Below are positions 8,373-19,300 of a DNA stretch of 64,000 nt, in pieces. The notes beneath the pieces are model-generated. The model did not search any database. It was not told where the DNA came from and saw nothing but the letters and a program-made list of their open reading frames with translations. Position numbers and translations under genes: made by a program. The DNA is from Taishania sp965247975 (GTDB lineage: Bacteria > Bacteroidota > Bacteroidia > Flavobacteriales_D > Crocinitomicaceae): contig OZ252050.1 of assembly GCA_965247975.1 (NCBI GenBank), positions 2,356,001-2,420,000 on the forward strand, read 5' to 3'. Within the stretch, counting starts at the first letter, position 1. The number at the start of each line of letters is the position of its first letter.

Positions 8373-9067
8373 ATACTTTTGATAAAAAAATCATGAAATT
8401 AATTATCCTAGCCGTTATTGTACTTTTATCCAATATCACTTTTACTCAAAAAGATAAAGTCATTATTACTAAACGTGACGAAATGCCATTAAAAGCTGTG
8501 ATGAATCTATCAGCAAGTAGAACACTTTATGTAGGACAAGAATACACACTAAATGTTTCAGTAAGCGGGAATCAACCCATTAAATTAGTTGCCAATAATG
8601 CTCAAATTGAAATCGATGAATCGAGTAAAAGAAATACAGGTGGCTTAACTTATTTTGTGACTCCAATAGATACAGGAAAAGTGTATATTTCCATTGGTAT
8701 TATGGCCGAAAAGAACTCTGTATCACTTCTGGCTCAAAATTACTCAGCTGTAAATTATCCCGTACCACCAATTCACCTCGGTGGAGTAAGTTCCGGACCT
8801 ATAATTTCAACTCTTAATGAGGTCACTGAGCTAAAATGTCATTATCCTATGGAACAAGGAATCTTTGAAACATACAAAATCGTTTCGTGGAAAGCTACCA
8901 TTGGAGAAAGAGAATTTGAAGGCAACGGAAATCAGCTAAGCCAGGAACTAATTCAGTTTGCGAATGAACAGCAAGAAGCATTTCTTCACATTGAAGTTGA
9001 ATTGGCAAAAAACAAGACAGGACATTCTAAATCGGAAGGTGTTTATTTAATCCGCAAGAACTCTTAA
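8369..9067 (+). CDS. Secreted protein resembling the C-terminal region of GldM
   Basis: Residues 1-26 are a signal peptide (hydrophobic stretch ending FTQ). The mature protein has the ordering of GldM C-terminal domains: a strand set with RTLYVGQEYTLNVSVSG (about residues 48-65), a segment ending TPIDTGKVYISIG, then a Pro-rich linker into PPIHLGGVSSGPIIS (about 132-148), then a domain with YKIVSWKATIG (about 171-181). In GldM, the periplasmic T9SS motor component, equivalent stretches form tandem Ig-like domains. Here the N-terminal membrane helix and coiled region of GldM are absent. The start overlaps the previous gene by 4 bp. The similarity is by eye only and should be treated as a hypothesis. 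Confidence 0.5.
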   Translation: MNTFDKKIMKLIILAVIVLLSNITFTQKDKVIITKRDEMPLKAVMNLSASRTLYVGQEYTLNVSVSGNQPIKLVANNAQIEIDESSKRNTGGLTYFVTPIDTGKVYISIGIMAEKNSVSLLAQNYSAVNYPVPPIHLGGVSSGPIISTLNEVTELKCHYPMEQGIFETYKIVSWKATIGEREFEGNGNQLSQELIQFANEQQEAFLHIEVELAKNKTGHSKSEGVYLIRKNS

Positions 9068-9092
9068 CTACTTATTTAATTATTAATCTCCC

Positions 9093-9626
9093 ATGACTAA
9101 AAAAGACGTATTCCGAATCATTCTCAAATTATTTGGATTGTATTCCATTATTCTAATAATTAGCGAATTACCCGCGCTGATCGGCTATTTTTATTTTGAT
9201 CAACTGCACGAGGATTTCTGGATCCATTTATGTATAATACTCGTTAGCATCACATTCATGCTGATTCTATTGTTTAAGCCAGACATTTTCGTTAATCTAT
9301 TCAAACTCGACAAAGGATTCGACAACGATCTTGTGAGTCCGTCATTGGTGAATGGAAATGGAATCACGAAAATTGCCATGACTATCTTTGCATTTTATTT
9401 GATTGTAAACAACATAAGTGATTTTTTAACCCAACTTGTATTTTGGTTTAAGTCAAGCGTTTCGCGAAACAGCTTAGAAAGCTTGCTAGAAAGCATGAGT
9501 CCCATGCCTGTGAATCACCAGTTATTGATTTCTTCGAGTGTTAATTTGATCATAGGCTTTTTGCTTTTGACTAATCGCTCTCGGATAGCTAAATGGGTGG
9601 ATAAAATAAACGCAAAAAACGAATAA
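9093..9626 (+). CDS. Unrecognised membrane protein, 177 aa
   Basis: Not recognised. Four likely transmembrane helices are seen (about residues 8-32, 45-65, 90-115 and 145-160), with an amphipathic Ser-rich loop between the last two (near residues 118-140) and a basic C-terminus. It sits 25 bp after the GldM-like gene and ends this run of orphan envelope genes. No catalytic motif was seen. Confidence 0.6.
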   Translation: MTKKDVFRIILKLFGLYSIILIISELPALIGYFYFDQLHEDFWIHLCIILVSITFMLILLFKPDIFVNLFKLDKGFDNDLVSPSLVNGNGITKIAMTIFAFYLIVNNISDFLTQLVFWFKSSVSRNSLESLLESMSPMPVNHQLLISSSVNLIIGFLLLTNRSRIAKWVDKINAKNE

Positions 9627-9785
9627 TACCGTTTAACCTTTGATAGTGCTGGAATAAAAATCCAACAAAACCAAAGCAAGCATGGCACTATACGATTATT
9701 TTAAAAAACGAAAAATTAACTATACGATGGTATAACAAAACCAAAGGATAACTACCTTTATCCCTCCTTAAAAAAAATCAAAAAG

Positions 9786-10694
9786 ATGAACAAAGTCATC
9801 GTGTTTGGGGGAACTGGATTTATCGGCTTAAGTTTGGCTGATCATTTGGCGGCTCGCGGTTTCACTCCTATTTTGATCGCTAGAAACAAGCCTAACAAAG
9901 ATTTAAAACACGCATTCATTTCGTGGGATGGCTCAACGCTTGGCGAATGGGTTCATGAATTAAATCACGCCAAAGCCATTGTTAATTTAGCTGGAAAAAC
10001 GGTTGATTGCATAAAAACTCCCGACAATTGTGATTTAATTCTTCGATCTCGCGTTGATGCGACAAAAATCATAGGCACGGCCATCAGATCGGTTGAAAAT
10101 CCACCAAAAATTTGGATTCAAATGGCGACTGCTCATATTTACGGAGATCCGCCAGCGCAAGTATGCACAGAAGATTCTGCGACAGGTTATGGTTTGGCTC
10201 CTTTTGTCGGGAAAGCTTGGGAAGAAGCATTCTTGGAATCGCTTCCTGATGATACACGAGGTGTTAGACTTCGAACAAGTTTTGTTATTGGTAAAAATGG
10301 CGGTGCTCTCAAAAGTCTGATGCAGATTGTCAAACTTCGCCTGGGTGGAACTGTTGGAAAAGGTACGCAAGGCATGAGTTGGATTCACGAATTTGATATG
10401 AATGAATTGATTCTTCAATCCATTTTACATGAAAAATACGAAGGAGTTTACATCGCTAGTGCGCCGAATCCTGTTTCGAACAAAGAATTTATGCAACGCT
10501 TGCGCAAAACCATGAAGATTTCAATTGGCTTGTCAGCACCTATATTCGTCACAAAATTCGGTGCAAAACACCTGTTCAAGACAGATCCAGAATTGGTTTT
10601 GTATGGTAGATATGTGAAATCCGAAAATTTGAACAAAGTAGGTTTTGAATTTAAGTTTCCTAATCTTCAGGAAGCTTTGGAGGATTTGATTTAG
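9786..10694 (+). CDS. TIGR01777-family NAD(P)-binding epimerase (YfcH-like)
   Basis: An extended short-chain dehydrogenase/reductase of the SulA/YfcH group. The N-terminal dinucleotide-binding motif is GGTGFIG (residues 8-14). INLAGK near residue 66, an IYGD segment near 119 and the family-typical GVRLRTSFVIGKNGGAL stretch near 158 follow. The C-terminal DUF1731-like segment is LSAPIFVTKFGAKHLFKTDPELVLYG in sense, around residues 248-275 (Phe/Gly rich). Length (302 aa) matches the family. The biochemical substrate of this family is not established. It faces the MFS gene convergently with a 19-bp gap and no visible terminator. Confidence 0.9.
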   Translation: MNKVIVFGGTGFIGLSLADHLAARGFTPILIARNKPNKDLKHAFISWDGSTLGEWVHELNHAKAIVNLAGKTVDCIKTPDNCDLILRSRVDATKIIGTAIRSVENPPKIWIQMATAHIYGDPPAQVCTEDSATGYGLAPFVGKAWEEAFLESLPDDTRGVRLRTSFVIGKNGGALKSLMQIVKLRLGGTVGKGTQGMSWIHEFDMNELILQSILHEKYEGVYIASAPNPVSNKEFMQRLRKTMKISIGLSAPIFVTKFGAKHLFKTDPELVLYGRYVKSENLNKVGFEFKFPNLQEALEDLI

Positions 10695-10713
10695 GTGGTC
10701 ATTTTCTGAATCA

Positions 10714-11973
10714 TTAATTTCCTTCCTCCTCCCTCAAATCCAACTTCCGAAACGAAGGAGACGCGATTCCGGTGGTGATTACCGTTAAAATTGTCATGCT
10801 TCCTCCAAACACAACCGCCGTGACTGTTCCCATGAGTTTGGCTGTTAATCCACTTTCAAACGCTCCCAATTCGTTGGAAGATCCCACAAAAATGGAATTA
10901 ACCGACGCAATTCTACCACGCATTTCGTCTGGTGCTTTCAATTGCAGAATTGTTTGACGAATAACCACTGAAATTCCATCCGTTACTCCGCTTAAAAACA
11001 AGGCCAACAATGAAAACCAGTAAACCGTTGAAAGTCCAAAGGCGATGATGCTTAATCCGAAACCTGCAATGGCAAAGAGCAATTTCATTCCTGCGTTTCT
11101 TTCCAATGGAATGTAAGCTGTGACCAACAAGGTAATCAACGCACCCACGGCTGGTGCTGCTCTCAAAACCCCAAATCCTTCTGGTCCAACTTTCAAAATA
11201 TCTTGAGCGAAAATTGGCAACAAAGCCACCGCTCCTCCAAATAAAACGGCAACCATATCCAAGGTAATGGCTCCAAAAATGGCTTTTGAATTGTACACAA
11301 ATTTCAATCCTTCCTTCAAGCTTTGCATCATTGGTTCCCCAATTTTCGTGTTCAAAATAGGTTTTTGTTCGATTTTCAATAATGAGAAATAAGCAAGTAA
11401 GCCAAAAAACAAAATGACCAACATCGAATAATTAACACCAAAAAAATGGATGGACAGACCCGCCATCGCTGGACCCAACACATTCGACATTTGCCAAACC
11501 GAACTGCTCCACGTAGCTGCATTGCCATAAACTGACTTCGGAACCAATTGAGAAACAAGCGCAAACACCGTTGGACTGATGAAAGCGCGCACAATGCCGC
11601 CAAGAAAAACAAGAAAATAAATTCCGATTAATATCCATTTTTGGGAGATGGTGGTCACCACCCAAGGCAAAGTCAAAGCAAATAATCCTGCACTTAAGGC
11701 TAAAAAAGCGATGATACACACTTTTAATAAGTTTCGCTTTTCGCGTTGATCTACAATATGTCCTGCGAAAAGGGCCATTCCAATCGCTGGAACGATTTCC
11801 ATCAAACCAATCAACCCCAACGAAAGCGCATCTTTGGTCATCGAATATACTTGCCATTCGATGATGATAAATTGCATGGACCAAGCAAAAACTAAGGCGA
11901 AACGAACAATCAGAAAAATATTAAATTCCTTGAATCGAAGCGCTGCATACGGGTCGTTTTTTGCCATTTTCAT
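10714..11973 (-). CDS. MFS transporter
   Basis: A 12-helix major facilitator protein of about 419 residues, of the group that resembles enterobactin exporter EntS and macrolide efflux proteins. It begins with KNDPYAALRFKEFNIFL, common at the start of Bacteroidota members. The conserved A-motif-like loop GHIVDQREKRNLL lies between helices 2 and 3 (about residue 72). A second positively charged loop, APDEMRGRIASVNS, lies near residue 350. I prefer the ATG at 11973 or 11967 over the upstream TTG at 11991. The substrate cannot be inferred; the neighbours (an epimerase and an aminotransferase) give no clear hint. Confidence 0.9.
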   Translation of the reverse strand: MKMAKNDPYAALRFKEFNIFLIVRFALVFAWSMQFIIIEWQVYSMTKDALSLGLIGLMEIVPAIGMALFAGHIVDQREKRNLLKVCIIAFLALSAGLFALTLPWVVTTISQKWILIGIYFLVFLGGIVRAFISPTVFALVSQLVPKSVYGNAATWSSSVWQMSNVLGPAMAGLSIHFFGVNYSMLVILFFGLLAYFSLLKIEQKPILNTKIGEPMMQSLKEGLKFVYNSKAIFGAITLDMVAVLFGGAVALLPIFAQDILKVGPEGFGVLRAAPAVGALITLLVTAYIPLERNAGMKLLFAIAGFGLSIIAFGLSTVYWFSLLALFLSGVTDGISVVIRQTILQLKAPDEMRGRIASVNSIFVGSSNELGAFESGLTAKLMGTVTAVVFGGSMTILTVITTGIASPSFRKLDLREEEGN

Positions 11974-12061
11974 GATTTGATCGCACGACAAATGTACAAT
12001 ATAACGATGGCTTGGCTTTCAAGAAACACACTTTTTTCACGCTGAAAAACGCACTTAATCG

Positions 12062-12069
12062 TATATTTG
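12062..12069 (+). promoter_or_regulatory. Bacteroidota -7 promoter element for the aminotransferase gene
   Basis: TATATTTG matches the Bacteroidota -7 consensus TAnnTTTG, 16 bp before the ATG at 12086, so the leader would be only about 10 nt. No clear TTTG -33 box is seen upstream, so the match rests on the -7 element alone. Confidence 0.55.
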
Positions 12070-12085
12070 CACAAAAAAAAATATT

Positions 12086-13285
12086 ATGCCCAAAATAGCT
12101 CAAAAGGCACTTGATATGCCTGCATCTCCAATTCGAAAATTGGTTCCTTTTTCTGAAAAAGCGAAAAAACAAGGTAAAATTGTGTACCATTTAAATATTG
12201 GACAACCAGATATTGAAACGCCTCAAGTTGCGCTAGATGCTATCAAGAATATGGATTTAAAAGTGATTGAATACAGTCACTCCGCTGGATTTGAATCGTA
12301 CCGCGCAAAATTGGCTGCATATTATCAAAAAACAGGTATTAATGTAAATGCAGAGGATATCATCATCACAACGGGAGGTTCCGAAGCGCTAATCTTTGGA
12401 TTCATGACAACATGCAATTTGGGCGATGAAGTCATTATTCCAGAACCTTTTTATGCAAATTACAATGGTTTTGCCGTAACTGCTGGTGTGAAGGTTGTTC
12501 CAGTAACTTCGCACATTGAATCTGGATTTGCTTTACCTCCTGTAGAAGAAATCGAAAAGAAAATCACATCAAAGACAAAAGCGATTGTTATTTGTAATCC
12601 GGGAAATCCAACAGGATATTTGTATTCCAAAGAAGAATTAGAGCAATTGGCGGAAGTGGTGAAAAAACACGATTTGTTCCTTTTTGCGGACGAAGTCTAC
12701 CGCGAATTTTGTTACGACGGAGCAAAACCTTTTTCAGTAATGAATTTGAAAGGAATTGAAGAGAATGTCATCATGATCGACTCGGTTTCAAAACGCTATT
12801 CGATGTGCGGAGCGCGAATTGGTGCACTAATTTCTAAAAATAAAGAAGTGATGTCAGCTGCTTTGAAATTCGGACAAGCACGACTTTCCCCTCCTACTGT
12901 TGATCAAATTGCTTCAGAAGCAGCGCTCGATACTCCCCAATCTTATTTCGATAATGTGGTAGCTGAATACGTGGAGCGAAGAAACATCATGGTGGATGGA
13001 TTAAACAAAATTCCTGGTGTCTTTTGCCCAAAACCAAGTGGTGCATTTTATTGCGTTGCGAAATTCCCAGTGGATGATGCCGAAAAGTTTTGTCAATGGT
13101 TGCTAGAAGATTTTGAATTTGAAGGTCAAACTGTTATGATGGCGCCAGCAAATGGTTTTTATGCATCAGCAGGGGCTGGAAAAAACGAAGCACGTATTGC
13201 GTATGTTTTGAATCAAGATTCGTTGCGAAAAGCAGTGAAATGTTTGGAAGAAGCGTTGAAGGTTTATCCGGGGAGAACGAATTAA
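12086..13285 (+). CDS. Class I/II PLP-dependent aminotransferase (aspartate-type)
   Basis: Fold-type I aminotransferase transferring an amino group between an amino acid and a 2-oxo acid in the cytoplasm. Family motifs include NIGQPDIETP near residue 34, TTGGSEAL near 94, NPGNPTG near 172 (substrate carboxylate and PLP contacts), ADEVYREF near 204, and the Schiff-base lysine in SVSKRYSMCGARIG near 237. The C-terminal Arg region NEARIAYVL near 370 is also present. Length, 399 aa, is normal. An aspartate or aromatic specificity is likely but not provable from sequence. A terminator follows the stop. Confidence 0.93.
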   Translation: MPKIAQKALDMPASPIRKLVPFSEKAKKQGKIVYHLNIGQPDIETPQVALDAIKNMDLKVIEYSHSAGFESYRAKLAAYYQKTGINVNAEDIIITTGGSEALIFGFMTTCNLGDEVIIPEPFYANYNGFAVTAGVKVVPVTSHIESGFALPPVEEIEKKITSKTKAIVICNPGNPTGYLYSKEELEQLAEVVKKHDLFLFADEVYREFCYDGAKPFSVMNLKGIEENVIMIDSVSKRYSMCGARIGALISKNKEVMSAALKFGQARLSPPTVDQIASEAALDTPQSYFDNVVAEYVERRNIMVDGLNKIPGVFCPKPSGAFYCVAKFPVDDAEKFCQWLLEDFEFEGQTVMMAPANGFYASAGAGKNEARIAYVLNQDSLRKAVKCLEEALKVYPGRTN

Positions 13286-13306
13286 TTGATCAGAAAAATA
13301 TAAAAG

Positions 13307-13338
13307 AAACGAACCCCAATCGAGGTTCGTTTTTTTTG
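13307..13338 (+). terminator. Rho-independent terminator after the aminotransferase
   Basis: The stem AACGAACC (13308-13315) pairs with GGTTCGTT (13324-13331) around an 8-nt loop and runs into a T-tract. It ends the aminotransferase transcript just before the convergent adhesin gene stops at 13356. Confidence 0.9.
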
Positions 13339-13355
13339 ACCAAATTTTAGTATCC

Positions 13356-16300
13356 TCAATCCCTCACAATCGTGACATTTCCGTGAACTTTACTCGCATT
13401 GTTATACACATCGGTATAATTCACACGCCAGAAATAAACACCATCGGTTGCGTCTTCGCCTGTTTGCGTTCTTCCATCCCAACCTAATACTGGATCAGTA
13501 CCTTCATAAACAACATTTCCCCAACGATTTACAATCACCAATTGATAATCTTTTACTCCTAGTAATTCGATTGGCAAGAAAATTTCGTTTACACCATCTC
13601 CATTTGGCGTAAATACGTTTGGCATATCAATTACCACACATCCATCTTCTGGACCTAAAATAGTAACATTCACTGAAGCTGTGTTTGAACAACCGTTCGC
13701 ATCCGTAACTGTAACCGTGTAAGTTCCAACTGACAATTCAGAAATAGAAGTTCCATCATCATCTGTGTTCCACAAATATGTATAACCTGGATTTCCGCCA
13801 GCAGCAACTACCGAAACCGCTCCATCGCTTTTTCCAAAACAGGTATTGATGACATTCATCGTCAAATCAATCCCATTTGGTTCATTGATCACAGCAGTTT
13901 CTATTTCAACACAACCATTCGCATCAGTAACTGTTAGAACATACGTTCCTGCCGAAACGCCAGATAAATCCTCGGTTGTTTGTCCTGAATCCCACGAATA
14001 ACTGTAACCAGTTGTTCCTCCACTAACCGTTGCGCTAATTGTTCCATCACTTCCACCGTTGCAAAAAACATCTGTAGTCGTTGAACTAATATTTAACGGT
14101 GCATTTGGCTGGGTAATTTGTACTGAAATTGTATCAGGACAGTTGTCTGAATCTACTACAATCAACGTATAAGTACCGATTGGAATATTCGCTAAATCTT
14201 GATTAGATGTTCCATTATCCCAAGCGTAAGTGTATTGTGGAACACCACCTGTTACGGATACATTAATAGATCCGGTAGCGTCTCCATAACACAACACATT
14301 TTCGTGGGTTTCGGTTAATACAACTTCTGTTGGTTGAATAATTGTATCGCTCAAAGTTGCTTCACAAAGATTTGCATCAGTTACAGTGACTGTGTAAATG
14401 CCTGGCGCCAAATCGGTAAGATCTTGTGTGACTTCTGTGTTATTCCATAAATAGGAATAAGATCCAGTTCCACCTGTGACTGATAAATCAATGCTACCTA
14501 AGGCAGCACCAAAACACGTTGGGGTGTTTGTTGAAGATAATGAAATCGGCGCCGTAGGTTGTGTAATCACTGTCGAAATGGTATCTGAACAGCCGTTCGC
14601 ATCCGTTACAACGACATCATAATTTCCTAAAGTTAAGGCATCCAAATCTTGAATGGTATCACCTGTATTCCACAGGTATGTGTAATCAGACGTACCACCT
14701 GTAACTGTTAAATCTATGGAACCCGAATTTCCTGCAAAACAGAGCACATTTTCTTGACTTAAAGATAATTCAAGCGGAGCCAATGGTTGCGTGATTTCAA
14801 TCGAAAGTGAATCAACACAATTGTTTGAATCGGTGACTGTTACGACATAAGTTCCTAAAGGAATATTGCTTAAATCTTCTGTGATTTGGCCTGAATTCCA
14901 TGCAAAAGAATATGGCTCAACACCTCCAACAACTGTTAGATCAATAGATGCAGTTGAATCTCCAAAACAAAGCACATTTGCATGTGTTTCAGTTAACACA
15001 AGGTCTGTTGGTTGGAAAATAGTATCTGTAAAAGTAACTTGACATAAATTACTGTCCAAGACAATGACTGTATAAATTCCTGCACCAAGATCTTGAATGT
15101 CTTGCGTTAGTTGACCATTGTCCCAAGCATACGTATAAGGCGCTACTCCCCCAGCTATTTCAATATTTATAGTACCAATCGAATCGTTAAAACAAAGAAC
15201 ATTTGTGCTTGAACTGCCACTCACATAAACCAACGTGTCAGGCTGACTTATGAAGAAAGACATAAATCCACCGCAACTGTTCACATCACTTACATTTACA
15301 TAATATGAACCTGTCGGAATATTGGTTAAATCCTCTGTGATAGCTCCGTTGCTCCAGTCGAAGCTATACAACGGCGTTCCATTTGAAACAGAAATATCAA
15401 TCGACCCGGTCGAGTCTGAATAGCAAAGAACATTTGTAACTGTTTCATCGATGAAGATCGCATCTGGATCTGTTAATGTAACGCTTAATGTGTCCATACA
15501 ACCGTTTGTATCTGTTACGGAGACAAAATAATCACCAGCAAATAAATCACTGATATCTTGTGTAAATCCTCCATTATTCCAAACATACGTAAATGATGGA
15601 GTTCCGCCTGTCAGAGTTAAGTCAATGGATCCTTGTGTGCCATTCGCACAAACTGGATTTAGATGCGTTGCCGTTAATGAAAGTAAATCTGGCTGAGTGA
15701 TCGTAATCGAGTAGAATTGAACACAATTATTTGAATCTGTCACTTGCACAGAATAGGTTCCTGCTCCAAGACTATCGATATCTTGTGTGGTTTCAACAGT
15801 CGACCAAAGATAAGTATACGGTGCAATTCCACCCGTCACAGTTAAATCAATGGCAGAGGTCACATCACCGAAACATAAAATTTCAGTCGCTGTTCCTGTG
15901 ATTGTCATGGAATCTGCTGGTTGATTGATGGTAAATGTGGAAATGCTAACACATCCATTCAAATCTGTTACAGTATCTGAGTAATTGCCAGCAATTAAGG
16001 CCGATAAATCTTCTGTATTTGCTCCATTCGACCAAGAATATGAATAAGGTAAAATTCCTCCTTGAACCGTTGCATCAATCGATCCTGTCGCGTAAGAAAA
16101 ACAAAGTACATCAACCGTTGTTGCAGTAATGATCAATGAATCTGGTTGGGTTAACGTCACACTGTCAACTACAAAACATCCATTTGCGTCAGTGACAGTC
16201 ACAGTGTATGTTCCAATATCCAAATTTGAAATGGAATCAACTGTTTCTAAGCCTGGTAACCAAAGATATGTATAAGGTAAAACACCACCCGAAACAGTAA

Positions 16301-19300
16301 CATCCGCGCTTCCATCCATAGCTCCAAAACAACTGATGTCTTGACCGTTGTAATTTGATGTAATGTTGGCATCACCAGTCAAAAGTGTTGGTTGTGTTAA
16401 TGTAAATGTTTCTGAAATAGTACAATTGTTTGAATCTGTAACTGTTACAGTGTAAGTTCCAATTCCTAAATTCTCCGCAACATTATCTGTATCTCCATTC
16501 GACCAAACATAAGTATACGGAACAACTCCTCCAGCCACGGTCAAGGCAATATTTCCAGTTGTATCGCCAAAACAAAGAATTGGCGTTATCGAATCAGTCA
16601 TGGAAAGTGGAGCTGAAGGTTGAGTGATTTGATATTCAACTATTTCAAAACAACCATTAATATCTGTAACTGTATCAACATAAATTCCCGCTGGAATTCC
16701 TGATAAATCTTGCGTCAAAATGCCGTTGGTCCAAGAATACACATAAGGTGTCGTTCCACCAACAACAGAAACATCAATTGCTCCAGTCGAATCTCCGAAA
16801 CACAAAACATTTGTTATAATTGCTGAAACAATCAAAGAATCTGGTTGTGTTAACGTAACACTATCAACTACAAAACATCCATTTGCGTCTGTGACAGTCA
16901 CTGTGTATGTTCCAATATCCAAATTTGAGATTGAATCAACCGATTCTAATCCAGGCGACCAAAGATATGTATAAGGTAAAACACCACCCGAAACAGTAAC
17001 ATCTGCGCTTCCATCCATGGCTCCAAAACAGCTGATGTCTTGACCATTGTAATTAGATGTAATGTTGGCATCACCCGTCAAAAGTGTTGGTTGGGTTAAT
17101 GTAAACGTATCCGAAATGGTACAATTGTTTGAATCTGTGACTGTAACTGTGTAAGTTCCTATTCCTAAATTCTCTGCAATATTATCTGTATCTCCATTCG
17201 ACCAAACATAAGTATACGGAGTAACTCCTCCAACAACAGTCAAGGCAATATTTCCAGTTGTGTCGTCGAAGCAAAGTATAGGTGTAATCGAATCGGTCAT
17301 GGAAAGTGGAGCTGAAGGTTGAGTGATTTGATATTCAACTATCTCAAAACAACCATTAATATCTGTAACCGTATCAACATAAATTCCTGCTGGAATTCCA
17401 GATAAATCTTGTGTCAAAATACCGTTGTTCCAAGAATACACATAAGGTGTAGTTCCTCCGACAACAGAAACATCAATTGCTCCAGTCGAATCTCCGAAAC
17501 ACAAAACATTTGTGATGATTGCTGAGACCGCCAAAGAATCTGGTTGTGTTAACGTCACACTGTCAACCACAAAACAACCATTTGCATCCGTGACAGTCAC
17601 AGAGTATGTTCCAATGTCCAAATTTGAAATGGAATCAACCGTTTCTAATCCCGGCGACCAAAGATATGTGTAAGGTAAAACGCCACCAGAAACAGTGACA
17701 TCCGCGCTTCCATCCATAGCTCCAAAACAACTGATGTCTTGACCATTGTAATTTGACGTAATGCTAGCATCACCTATTAAAAGTGTTGGTTGTGTTAAAG
17801 TAAATGTTTCTGAAATAGTACAATTGTTTGAATCTGTGACTGTAACAGTGTATGTTCCAATTCCTAAATTCTCCGCAACATTATCTGTATCTCCATTCGA
17901 CCAAACATAAGTATATGGAGTAACTCCACCAACAACGGTCAAAGCAATATTTCCAGTTGTATCACCAAAACAAAGAATAGGTGTAATCGAATCAGTCATG
18001 GAAAGTGGAGCTGAAGGTTGAGTGATTTGATACTCAACAATCTCAAAACAACCATTAATATCTGTAACTGTATCAACATAAATTCCTGCTGGAATCCCAG
18101 ATAAATCTTGTGTCAAAATACCGTTGGTCCATGAATATGCGTAAGGTGTCGTTCCACCAACAACAGAAACATCAATTGCTCCAGTCGAATCTCCGAAACA
18201 CAAAACATTTGTGATGATTGCTGAGACCGCCAAAGAATCTGGTTGTGTTAACGTCACACTGTCAACCACAAAACAACCATTTGCGTCTGTGACAGTCACA
18301 GTGTATGTTCCAATGTCCAAATTTGAAATGGAATCAACCGTTTCTAAGCCTGGTAACCAAAGATATGTATAAGGTAAAACGCCACCCGAAACAGTAACAC
18401 CTGCGCTTCCATCCATGGCTCCAAAACAACTGATGTCTTGACCATTGTAATTAGACGTAATGCTTGCATCACCTATTAAAAGTGCTGGTTGTGTTAAAGT
18501 AAATGTTTCTGAAATAGTACAATTGTTTGAATCCGTGACAGTAACTGTGTAAGTTCCAATTCCTAAATTCTCCGCAACATTATCCAAATCTCCATTCGAC
18601 CAAACATAAGTATACGGAGTAACTCCTCCAGCAACGGTCAAGGCAATATTTCCAGATGTATCACCAAAACAAAGAATTGGCGTTATAGAATCAGTCATAG
18701 AAAGTGGAGCCGGTGGTTGAATAATATTGAACGCAGCCGATGCTGAACAACCATTCACATCTGTCACAGTGTCAGAATATGTTCCTGCTGGTACTGCAGA
18801 TAAATCTTGAGTTACGGCACCATTCGACCAATCGTAAGAATAAGGTGTCGTCCCTCCAGTTATTGTCGCATTGATTGCCCCGGTTGAATTACCAAAACAA
18901 AGGACATCTGTTATAATTGCTGCAATAACAATAGAATCAGGTTGGGTTAAAAACAAACTATCCAAGGACTTACAACCATTTAAATCTGTAACAGTCACCA
19001 CATATTTTCCTGTATCCAGTCCTGTAATAGCTGCTGTTGTTTCTAAATTTGGTGTCCACAGAAATGTGTATGGTAATGTTCCTCCATTCGCGGTAACTTG
19101 AGCACTTCCATCCATCGCACCAAAGCAACTTATGTCTTGTCCATTATAGTCTGATGTGATTGTTGCCGAGGAATTTAATGCGGTTGGTTCTGTTAACGAG
19201 AATGTATCAGCCACATCACACCCATATTGATCTAATGCAATGACTGAATAAGTACCTTCACCAATGTCATTGGCCAGTGAATCGGTGTCTCCATTCGACC

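Noticed and set aside
9680..9735. A 17-residue open frame (MALYDYFKKRK...) before the epimerase gene
   Set aside because: Too short and without a conserved pattern or spacing to support a gene.
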